NCBI GenBank assembly: GCA_020002185.1
Contig: CM034534.1
Coordinates: 13,447,027 to 13,511,026 of the forward strand
Length of the DNA: 64,000 nucleotides
Reading direction: 5' to 3'
Source: Paraescarpia echinospica
Lineage: Eukaryota; Annelida; Polychaeta; Sabellida; Siboglinidae
This document shows positions 1 through 9,904 of this stretch, one piece after another (the first letter of the stretch is position 1; each line of letters begins with the position of its first letter). The notes under the pieces were generated by a model. The model saw only the letters and a list, made by a program, of their open reading frames with translations, had not been told where the DNA came from and did not search any database. The position numbers and the translations under genes were made by a program.

Positions 1-282
1 AAAACTATGAAGTGGGAGAAGAAGAAACCAAATTTAGATTTAAGGGGTAAGTGATAAAGAGGGAAGAATACATGAGTTATAATTTGTAATTGTGATTATC
101 ACTGTAACATACCAATTTGTGTTCATTATTGAGAATTTGAAACACACGGATAAGGGAAAAACCTACGTTTTAAATAACACAAAAGCTTATCTAATATATA
201 TTTGTCCAAGTAGACATGGTTTGTTTCTAAACAGAGTAGAATCATTGATATACACAAATGCAATATCACACAACTCACCTAC

Positions 283-521
283 ATATAGAGGCGCACACAC
301 GCATGCACGCTCACACGCATGCTTGGACACACGCTTGCACGCTCACACGCATGCATGGACACATGCTTGCACGCTCACATGCATACATGGACACACGCAT
401 GCACGCACACACGCTCACACACATGCATGGACACATGCTTGCACGCTCACATGCATGCATGGACACACGCTTGCATGCACACACGCATGCATGGACACAC
501 GCATGCACGCACGCATACATT
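283..521. repeat. CA/CATG-rich minisatellite
   Basis: Imperfect short units built from cacgcatgcatggacaca and cacgctcacatgcatg. All six frames give His/Thr/Ala or Cys/Val/Met-rich translations, which are low-complexity shadows rather than genes. The mirror copy is at about 62,575-62,812. Confidence 0.85.
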
Positions 522-553
522 ATACTTAAGCATAATGGATGTTGCTACATCAT

Positions 554-656
554 AACTGTGAAGAAGCCTGCGGTAAATTTACACAAACCTGTGAAGAAAC
601 CTAAAGTAAACTTACACAAACCTGTGAAGAAACCTAAGGTAAATTTACACAAACAA
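554..656. repeat. 33-bp tandem repeat, about 3 copies
   Basis: Three consecutive units of the type cctgtgaagaaacctaaagt followed by aaacttacacaaa. The mirror copy is at about 62,439-62,541. Confidence 0.85.
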
Positions 657-862
657 CCTCAATTTAATAACACTAAAAAGGAACAGTAAAAAACTGTTAC
701 ATATCTCAAGACAAATGTACACAATGTAAAACAAATATAGATAAATAACATGTATTGGGCAACGCACAACACAAGATACCACTGCTGCATCAGTAAATGT
801 TTACAGCGAGGGTAAAAACGCCCAAGGTCACATAGCCCTGGCATCAACAGTGTTAAGGTGAC

Positions 863-1196
863 CTAGCCGCAATCCCTCGTTCGAGGTCGCTCAAGGTTGT
901 TCAGCCTCACACCCACAATCTGTCTCACGAACCCTGGTCTGGATGATGTCATAGAGTCTATGTTTGCACAGATGCATTCTGGGTATAAATGTATTCGTAA
1001 AGTGATAGCCACTGTAGTAAAAGGAGAGCTAGCCACAATCCCTCGTCGAGGTCGCTCAAGGTTGTTCAGCCTCACACCCACAATCTGTCTCACGAACCCT
1101 GGTCTGGATGATGTCATAGAGTCTATGTTTGCACAGATGCATTCTGGGTATAAATGTATTCGTAAAGTGATAGCCACTGTAGTAAAAGGAGAAGTG
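863..1196. repeat. About 165-bp tandem duplication
   Basis: The segment starting ctagcc(g/a)caatccctcg is present twice, at 863 and 1,029. It contains a run of open frame that is duplicated with it (FSLTPTICLTNPG-type translation) but resembles no known protein. In the right arm (about 61,857-62,232) a 42-bp internal piece is tandemly doubled once more, giving one of the few length differences between the arms. Confidence 0.9.
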
Positions 1197-1857
1197 CGCC
1201 CAAACAGAATTTGATATACACGTGTAAATGGGTGGTTTCAACGACAGTAACACATTTGTTTTATTAATAGGGGCCACTGACACCTTATATACTATTCTTA
1301 TATTATTTATAAACACCTACTAATGTTAATATATGCACATGTTGTAGTTATATAACTTGTAATTTCACTTGAGATATGTGACTTTACATTTGTGGGGCCA
1401 AAATAATCTTCTGGTGATTGTTCTTTGCGGCAGCCCATACCAATACCACAGTGTGTCGAGAGTCAAGGTAACCAAATAAAAATATTTTTAAAAGACAAAA
1501 AAAGATTTCAAATGTATGACATTTTCCATGACAAATTCAATACAAAATAACAATTTCTCACCAAAATACCCTTTATGTATGAACTATTTTTAATTTGTCA
1601 TGATTGTTATCCCACTGTGTCATTCGATTAAAGGAGCATATTCCAGTGTTAAGTCATTGGTTCTAGGGACTAGCTCGGTGAGTTTGAGATGACTCTTGCT
1701 TGTCCATGTTAACGATTTTGCCCAATGATTCTTGTATGTTGCGCCTCTGAGCTCAGATTCCTGGGGATTTAGATGCTATAGAAGTTTGTCATTACTAGTA
1801 TTTTAGATTTTTCTTTCAAAATGCAAGATCCACTTTCTAAAGACCTTTTTGAAAGAA

Positions 1858-2010
1858 AGTAAAGGTAACTTCTTATATGGCGCAGTATCCAGTCCTCAGG
1901 ACTGCTCAAAGCGCTTTACATTTTACTCCCTGGCAGACCTGTTCAATCGAACACCATCTCAACTTCTCTGGGAAGCATTCAGCCATTGTGCAATTAATGC
2001 ACATTTTTAA
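1858..2010 (-). mobile_element. SINE 3'-tail fragment (L2-like tail)
   Basis: Read on the minus strand, this ends with aagcgctttgagcagtcctg and then tgcgccatataagaagttac, close to the 3' ends of L2-clade LINEs. Related copies lie at about 8,120-8,330, 24,190-24,400 and 42,237-42,472; the last still has its tRNA-like head. The mirror copy in the right arm is 61,043-61,195. Confidence 0.6.
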
Positions 2011-3440
2011 ATGTTGGTTGTCTGTTCCATGGCCCACAATCAGTCTGGGTGGTCATTATTAACAGGCAGTTTGCCGAATCAGTTGTATTTCATGTGGGAA
2101 TAGTGTGACTGCACTAAACATCAGAGCTTTGCGATTATGCCAGCCAGCTTTTGCTATGTTACCTGTAGAGCGAGTGTGGATTTAAAAATAATCAAATTAA
2201 CCTGTTACAAAACCATTATTCTAAATCATGCTCATAAATATAATTTTGATCAGTGTTAAAAGATTATAACATTATCATAGTTATCACAAACCAATCAATA
2301 GTACTTACTAGTTCATTATAATAAATATTATAGAATCACTACGATAACTATTCTAAAATCAACAACTATTTTGACGTCAATTATAAGTAATCTAAAATCA
2401 TTTTGTTTTATCAATAATCTAAAATCAGTACCATAACAATTTCTAAATTCATATCACACAATATTATATTCTAAAAACGATATCGATATATATTCATTCA
2501 TAAGTTGCCATTTCAGAAGCGAATATTCACAGACCACATTCTAAAACAAGTCTTATCTAACTTAAGTTTACTTTGAAGAGATGTGCTTTTTGTAATCTTA
2601 GAAACAATAAACAGTTTATTATCAGTTCTTAAACTGGTAATGCAATTTGGAATTATCTTGAAAAAGTGTTTTTATGTATGCCTTGGATTGAATGATATAT
2701 GATTTGAAATATGATTACCTAACTTTCATGACGTCCATTTCAAAACGTGAATTCTTTGGATGTATCAATTTAAATACCCATAACTTTGCAAAAAATTACT
2801 TCATGAGGATGACCTTGGTATCAGTGTAAAACTTAAATGTTTAACTTGACACTCATAACTTAAATGTTTAACTTGACACTCATAACTCACAAATGTTGCG
2901 CAACACATACCAACAGACAAAATTGTCATACATCAGGCTGATGCTGACGGTGGTTGACCGATTCTTCTGCTACAGATGTCTTCTCAGACAGAAAGCAGGC
3001 ATGGTGCCAAATCCTGCCATCAGCACTTTCAAAGATACGACGCACACCGATATGGCAGAGGCCAAATGGAACAGAATGATGTGTTTTTTTCTCGCAATTT
3101 TCTGCTCACTGGGTGCAGATTTATCGATTACAGATGAGACGGGAGCAAGACGCACTTAATGACTCGGCCCGGGTTGCTTTAATCTCTGCTTTTTGCCACG
3201 TCAAAACGCGTACTTCTCTTGATTCTCCCTAATGAAAACAAATAGCTGGTTCCGGGGAAGGTCAACGACTGGCTAATGTTATTATCTGTTAGTTATACTG
3301 GTAAAGTGGTGACGTTGGACATGGATATATTATTTAACTAAAATTCTGCAAATGAGAAGTCAGAAGGAAAATATGCCCAATACCTGAAGATCAGAGAGAT
3401 AAATTGTACAGTGGAACCCCGTATTAAGGTCACTCCTGCG
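2011..3440. other. No gene recognised
   Basis: AT-rich sequence with short dispersed motifs such as attctaaaatca and a 27-bp direct duplication near 2,826-2,888. No coding exon was recognised. Part of it (about 2,400-2,930, inverted) is homologous to 43,140-43,620, so it belongs to a larger dispersed repeat. The mirror is 59,613-61,042. Confidence 0.5.
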
Positions 3441-3454
3441 ACTGGGTGAAAGGG

Positions 3455-4020
3455 ACCTGAATGGCAAGGTGACTGTACTAGTTAGCAAGGTGACTGTACT
3501 AGTTAGCAAGGTGACTGTACTAGTTAGCAAGGTGACTGTACTAGTTAGCGGGACTAATTTGATAAACTTTACTGTTTATGACAGAACAACACAACAACTC
3601 ATTTGATAAATGCATCAAATTTTTATTATGGCGAAATGGGACAGTCCAACCAGATCTCTTTGGGGCCAGCAGTGACAGCCTGAGAACAGGATGCAAGACC
3701 AGGATATTTCACATGACCAGACGTGATCCTGGGTCAGTTATTTGATCATGTGACTGCGGCCACATGACCAGAATCCTGGGTCTGCATCCCTCTGGGTGTC
3801 AAGCCGAGCCAAAAAGAGGTGTTGAGACCGAATGCCCCAAGAGGTGTTGACACCGAATGCCCCAAGATATAAGGTATATGGAAATCATTTGGGACTCTCG
3901 CATGGTAACCTTAATTGCGAGGTGACTGCATTACCAAGGTGACTGTATTACCAAGGTGACTGTATTACCAAGGTGACTGTATTACCAAGGTGACTGTATT
4001 ACCAAGGTGACTGTAAGGCA
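3455..4020. repeat. Two short arrays of aaggtgactgta
   Basis: A 21-bp array (gcaaggtgactgtactagtta, about 4 copies, 3,463-3,550) and a 17-bp array (accaaggtgactgtatt, about 5 copies, 3,935-4,015) share the core aaggtgactgta. They flank about 380 bp of unrelated sequence. Mirror arrays are at about 59,038-59,118 and 59,503-59,590. Confidence 0.8.
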
Positions 4021-5639
4021 AGGTTAGACTGTACTGTGATATTGGTAGAACAACTGCAGTGTTCTCGATTTGCTTAAAAAGAAATTGGTTAATGAGGTTT
4101 TCTCTTGGTATTTGGCAACCACGCCCAAACCACTAGTCTTCTATGTGTGATGACATATAAGAAGGATTCAGGGGTGAAGGTCTCCTTTCTGATCTGGTTA
4201 GTTTCTCTCTACCCTGGTAACACCTCTGGCATCCTAGAGGTTATGCACCTCAAAAACTTCAAGAGACTATGTCTCTTGCGATCACAGCATCCATGTTTCT
4301 GCACCATAGACTGCTATTGGGAGTTTTCTATTTCTTCAGAATGATGCATTCTTCTGGACAAAAGAAGCATACAAAACACACTATGGAAGAAAATTCCCAA
4401 CAAAACATGACAACAACAAAATGTCAAAATATTAGACCCAATTTTCCCAAATTAGTCGCTGATTATTTCCCGCAGTGCATCATCACGAATGGCACTCTTG
4501 CAATCAGTCTGTGCAAAGTTGACCTGTAACATTTATAAAACTGTCAAGTACATAAAAACATATTATTTATTACGTCTAACCTGTGAAGTCTACCAGACTG
4601 CCACTGAAGGGCACTGATAGCCAATCTTGAATAATCCTAATACGCCAAAAAAACACTGACTGCCACAAATAAAACCAACAGTTTTTCCCCGGATATTATT
4701 TTTAATTATGGCCATCCATTAGCATTGGTAATAAGTCACAAGCTGCAGTTGCTCTTACGATTTGAAGCAGCCCGTGTGAATTAGACAGGTGTAGAGGTTT
4801 TTACAGACTGCGTTTCATTGCGACTTTATTGCGCTGGCAAGGATCTGCCAGACCATTACCATCCATGTTGTGTACAGCATGTAACTTGTTAATCATCTGC
4901 GGCTTTCTCGTGAGATGCTGAGAGAGTGTAGGCACATAAAGCTGACCCGAAACATGGTTCCGAGGCAATGCCAAGCCGCAATTGGCGAATACTCAAGTTG
5001 ACACTGTCTGAGTGGACATGATGGCAGAAATAGAGCAAGAACTCGGGCATAAAGCAAGAACAGGGTCAGACATAAAGTGAGAAAGGAGTCAAACACAAAG
5101 CAAGAATAGTCTGATGCATAGCGAGACATTTCTAAGTCACCGATAAAGCAACGATAAAATAAATAAGACGCAAAGAAAGTTGGATACAAAGCAAAACAAA
5201 GGTCAGACCAGAGCAAGAAAGAGATAAGTCTAACAATAAAGTGCTCAAGAAAAATGTCAGACACAGAACAAACAGTCAGAACCAAAGTATGGTTAGAGCA
5301 AGCATAGAGTGAAAAATAAGAAAACGTTAGATAAAACAAGAAAGAAGGCATCCATCAAACAAGACAGAAGTAAGATAAACAAACAAGAAAGAATTTTTGC
5401 ACAAAACAAGAAAGAAGGCAGTCATTAAACAAAAAGAAAGAAAGAAGTCAGACATAAAACAAGAAAGACATGAAAGATATTGTTTATGGCTCCAAGATTC
5501 CATTAGACAACAGGACTTAAACTTACTTTGGAGCAATTATTGAAACGTGCGACGTTTCGACCCGACTACAGCGGATCTTGTTCACGCACTGATGTCATGT
5601 GACATAAGTGGCAAAAACAACAAATCAATCAGACACAAA

Positions 5640-6275
5640 AAAGAAGGCAGATTCAAAACAAGAAAGAAACCAATCACCAAATAAGAAAGAAGGCAGATTC
5701 AAAACAAGAAAGAAACCAATCACCAAATAAGAAAGAAGGCAGATTCAAAACAAGAAAGAAACCAATCACCAAACAAGAAAGAAGGCAGATTCAAAACAAG
5801 AAAGAAACCAATCACCAAATAAGAAAGAAGGCAGATTCAAAACAAGAAAGAAACCAATCACCAAATAAGAAAGAAGGCAGATTCAAAACAAGAAAGAAAC
5901 CAATCACCAAACAAGAAAGAAGGCAGATTCAAAACAAGAAAGAAACCAAAGATTCAAAACAAGAAAGAAACCAATCACCAAATAAGAAAGAAGGCAGATT
6001 CAAAACAAGAAAGAAACCAATCACCAAATAAGAAAGAAGGCAGATTCAAAACAAGAAAGAAACCAATCACCAAACAAGAAAGAAGGCAGATTCAAAACAA
6101 GAAAGAAACCAATCACCAAATAAGAAAGAAGGCAGATTCAAAACAAGAAAGAAACCAATCACCAAATAAGAAAGAAGGCAGATTCAAAACAAGAAAGAAA
6201 CCAATCACCAAATAAGAAAGAAGGCAGATTCAAAACAAGAAAGAAACCAATCACCAAATAAGAAAGAAGGCAAAC
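5640..6275. repeat. 46-bp minisatellite, left arm (about 13 copies)
   Basis: Unit ggcagattcaaaacaagaaa followed by gaaaccaatcaccaaataagaaagaa (46 bp), with one truncated unit near 5,945. It is embedded in a wider aagaaagaag-rich tract, about 4,990-6,500. Long minus-strand open frames through it (Phe/Leu/Cys-rich) are by-products of purine-rich composition. Confidence 0.9.
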
Positions 6276-6499
6276 ACAAAACCAAAAAGAAGGCAGGCAA
6301 ACACAAAACAAGAGAGAAGCCAAACACAAAACAAGAAATAAGTCAGACACAAAAACAAAATGGAAGCAAACACAAAACCATAAATAAATCAGACCAAACA
6401 AGAAGTCAGACACAAAACAAACACAAAACAAGAAGACAGACACAAAACAAACACAAAACATGAAGTCGGACACAAAGCAAGAAGGAAATCAGACACAAA

Positions 6500-8120
6500 A
6501 CCAGACTGCTCGAGAAATGCGATCAGGACAGACCAACCATCCTACACAGATGGCCACTGTACAACACCTCTTTGCCACAAACCAAGATTCTGCAATGGAC
6601 ATAATCTGAGAGTTCCCGAGAGAATGCTTGCAACCAGAAAGAGGGAAACATTACGAACATCAATAGACGTGCAACTCGGCAGGAAACGAGACACTACACA
6701 CTGTCAACGTAGCCCCCTGGTGGTGATGTCTATCGGTGCCGACACAGATATGATTAAGAAGGGTGTTTTTAAGTTGCCCCTACTGCTTAAGTGGGTGACG
6801 TGAAATCCTATTACGACGTGGTAAACACACGCGAATGGCACCAATCAGGTGTGTTATTACCCGAGAAAAAAGAAATGATTTCTCACGTAACCAAATCAGT
6901 TATGCAAGTAATAAAACAGCACTTATCCAACATCGCACAGCAAAACATGATGCAGTCGGGAAGCTTCTGAGTAAATGCACACTTAAACGACATTTCCTTT
7001 GGAGAACCAACAGCAGTGTAGACAGAGTATGTTAGCCAGACTAGAATAGGCAGTAAATGAACAAAAAGCCTGACAAAGCTGTTAAATGTAGAAAAAAAGC
7101 TTCACAATACTTCTGGATGGAACAAGTGTATCTACTGTCATCTCTCCGCTGTGAATGAAATTGCGGCGAGGGTTCAATTCCATACGATGCGGCATGGCTG
7201 CTCACAAATTTATGGTGGGCAAATGACAAAAAACCTACCTTTAGCAAAATATGTTGGGAAAATTACATTACAATTGACATACCTGTGGGATAACTAGTGT
7301 TTGATATCTGACACCACTAGAAACAGGTACCGCGGGGAGCCCCTAAATGACTTCCCCAAAGGTGCCTATTACTACACCGGGTGGCGGGAGATGAGTTGGG
7401 TCAATACATGACGTATGCAAACTATGATATTTAATATATTGAGGACACCTATCGCGGTTTACATCATGCTGGCGTTAAACTTTCGCTAGACTGTAACAGT
7501 GGATTTTGAGAACATGGAACTAAACTCTTAAAATGTGGGTACTTTCTGACGGTGAGGTCAATGGATTCATGCACTGGTCTCCATGTATACCTGCAATCTG
7601 GTGTCTTACAGTAAACAGTTAACTAAAATCCAAACAATTTATGGAGCACCATATATGGGATCAGTTGACTATTTGGGTCAGATAACTGGTGTCAGTATCA
7701 CATGATTACATTACTGATAATACGTTTATTCAGGTTCAGTGGTACACGGCACTTCTGGCTCAGTTAATATCTATAGTGATGTGTTGATCTTGGGAAATGT
7801 CAAGGAAACCCTACAAGGCTGAGAGTGAGATCATTATGCAAAAATAAGTATACATTGGTATATGAAGTAGTTAGATTCAGTGATACAAGTGATAGTTTAA
7901 TATTGAGTATTTTGATATTAAAAGTTAAATACAAGTTACTACACAAATCATGTGACATGAAAACACTTTGGTAATCCTAAAAAATCCACGATTGTGGCGC
8001 CACGTGATACCGGGAAATATATACCGGAATCTGTGAAGTATTTCATCATGAATATTTTTGATACCTTGATCCCATTTAGGAAAAAAGTATGCTCTAAAAT
8101 AATCGAATATGTTCTTTTGC
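6500..8120. other. No gene recognised
   Basis: Unique-looking sequence with no exon, RNA gene or transposon that I can support. Short open frames here are of random length. The mirror is 54,360-55,980. Confidence 0.5.
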
Positions 8121-8330
8121 TGAAAACACTACATTTCACTCCTTGTCAGACATGTATGTTCAAACACCAACTCAACCTCTCTGGGAAGAATTCAGCCGTC
8201 CTGCAATTACTGCACAAAATGACTAGTTCACATAAGCCTATCACCGTCTATAACATTTCAAACTGCTGAGCAAACTGGAGCAATGTGGAGTGAACAAAAT
8301 TTCTGAAGTTTCGATTGGCAGCAAAAGAAT
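8120..8330 (-). mobile_element. SINE-related fragment
   Basis: Shares the ctctctgggaagaattcagc and actggagcaa...gagtgaaca blocks with the better-preserved SINE at 42,237-42,472. It lacks a recognisable tRNA-like head. The mirror is 54,150-54,360. Confidence 0.5.
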
Positions 8331-8344
8331 AAGTACATTAAGTG

Positions 8345-8492
8345 TTATCTGAACTATCCACTGTATTATCCACTGTATTATCCACTGTACTATCCACTGT
8401 ATTATCCACTGTACTATCCACTGTACTATCCACTGTATTATCCACTGTACTATCCACTGTACTATCCACTGTATTATCCACTGTACTTCTGA
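8345..8492. repeat. 15-bp tandem repeat (left arm)
   Basis: About 10 units of (a/t)ctatccactgta(t/c)t. In the right arm the same array, at 53,988-54,135, begins about 50 bp after the UROS stop codon and would lie in the 3' UTR. Confidence 0.9.
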
Positions 8493-8537
8493 ACCTTATA
8501 AGAAGACTAGGTTTTCATAGTGTAGAATATCATCTAA

Positions 8538-8690
8538 CTAAACCCTCCAAAGTGGCTCATTTTTGGAGAGGCCTACAGCCTTTAAGAGGTCAGGCTTTGT
8601 TGCAATGTTAGTCATGTCATACATATGCTGACAAAGCGTAGGCTGCCTCAGTGCTATCATCTGGGGATCATTCACAACACCAATAGCCAC
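8538..8690 (-). pseudogene. Extra copy of UROS exon 8 (left arm)
   Basis: Mirror of UROS terminal exon 53,790-53,942, read on the minus strand, including the tag acceptor and TAG stop. The copy is open, but exons 1-6 are absent on this side, so it cannot give UROS unless the gene continues outside the window. It lies antisense, upstream of the helicase exons. Confidence 0.85.
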
Positions 8691-8775
8691 CTAGCAGCAG
8701 CCAGAGAAGTTATTAGGATATTCACATGGAATTGTTAAAAGCTTTCCAAGGTTTAGTACTTTTAAAATGTGTATA

Positions 8776-8804
8776 CACACACACACACATATATATATAT
8801 AGGC
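8776..8804. repeat. CA/TA microsatellite
   Basis: (ac)n followed by (at)n. The mirror is at about 53,676-53,704. Confidence 0.85.
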
Positions 8805-9256
8805 TTGTCAACAAGTGCATATCAATGCATTTAAATGCAAATGTTTCATTTTATGCAAAAGAAAATGCACAGGCCATTTTCCCCCAAAAACATCCGTATC
8901 CGACTAGATATGTCTCTAACGTGAAATCCAGTAACTGTGTACTGCCTGTAAATTAAACTCTGTTAATTAGCACATTGCCGACAAGCTGGCAGCTTTATGA
9001 GTCACAAAGTCATGCAAAGGTATGCGATGTTTCAGCGTTTATTGCCATAGTGGGTAGGGGGTTCACATACTGAAGGTTCACAAAGTCACAAAAGGTGTTA
9101 AGCATTAGGATGTATTGGGGTGTTTTGGTTGTCACCCTTTTGTGCAGGGAAGATATATGGCTACAATGGTGCCACCTGGCGAGTGAAACTTATAATACAA
9201 ATTTAAGCTAACAGCAATTGTGGATTGTAAAATTGCAAGTGCCACATCACATATTG

Positions 9257-9289
9257 GTGGGGTGGGGTGGGGTGGGGTGGGGTGGGGTT
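9257..9289. repeat. GGGGT pentanucleotide repeat
   Basis: Six or so gtggg units. In the right arm (53,191-53,223) this lies about 90 bp into UROS intron 7, as accccacccc on the coding strand. Confidence 0.9.
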
Positions 9290-9380
9290 GAACCAGAACT
9301 GAAAGTAATTGCTTTTTATTTTGCAAACTTAGTCACTGTAGGGGTTTACACAGGTTTGTCACAGAAGGTTATGAACTCAC

Positions 9381-9476
9381 CTTTAGTTTGTCAAGGGGGA
9401 ATTTGAGTTGTGTCAGTAACTTGTGGGTGAAGTTGATACCAGACGGACTGAAGTAGACAAGGAACTCAGGCACTGT
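9381..9476 (-). pseudogene. Extra copy of UROS exon 7 (left arm)
   Basis: Exact mirror of 53,004-53,099 in position, with the same cag acceptor and gtgagt donor on the minus strand. It encodes the FSPSG signature of uroporphyrinogen-III synthase. Together with 8,538-8,690 it shows that the left arm was copied from the 3' part of UROS. Confidence 0.88.
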
Positions 9477-9904
9477 CTGGAACACAGGGCACAACGAAGG
9501 TGACTACAAGGTCAACGATCTTAAGACTCCTTCAAACAGTAGTGCAAGATACTTGATTGAATTTCTCCAAAGAGAACATTGTCTTGTGGTTGGTTAATAC
9601 AAAAAAGTACATTTAAAACATAAAAAGGCAGTCACAGTAAGATAAATATAACTAATATTCCCATGCATTCACCCCCTCACCCCACTGGTAATGGCGGTGG
9701 TGACAAGGAGGATACACAGTCTTTACATTTCATAACCTGAGAAAGTTATAAAATAAATATCAATTTTAAAAATACAGTGTACCATGTTATCCCAGTCAGT
9801 ATCTATCACAGCCAGGAAGTAGATACAGCACAATATTCTAAAACTATAAACCCACTAAAATCATAAAATGGTTCAATTAGAAATAATGTTTAGGATTTAT
9901 TGAT

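Noticed and set aside
258..689. Long overlapping open frames rich in His/Thr/Ala (up to 145 aa)
   Set aside because: They run through a CA/CATG minisatellite in several frames on both strands; no domain, and composition follows the repeat.
5536..5600. gacgtttcgacc motif region as a regulatory site
   Set aside because: It resembles a common dispersed repeat motif in invertebrates; nothing nearby is a gene.
4893..6473. Phe/Leu/Cys-rich minus-strand frames that look like membrane proteins
   Set aside because: They are translations of a purine-rich aagaaagaag tract and 46-bp minisatellite; the open frame is a composition effect.
8342..8611. VLST-repeat protein of 89 aa
   Set aside because: 15-bp tandem repeat (a multiple of 3) stays open by chance; it is the antisense of the UROS 3' UTR and last exon.
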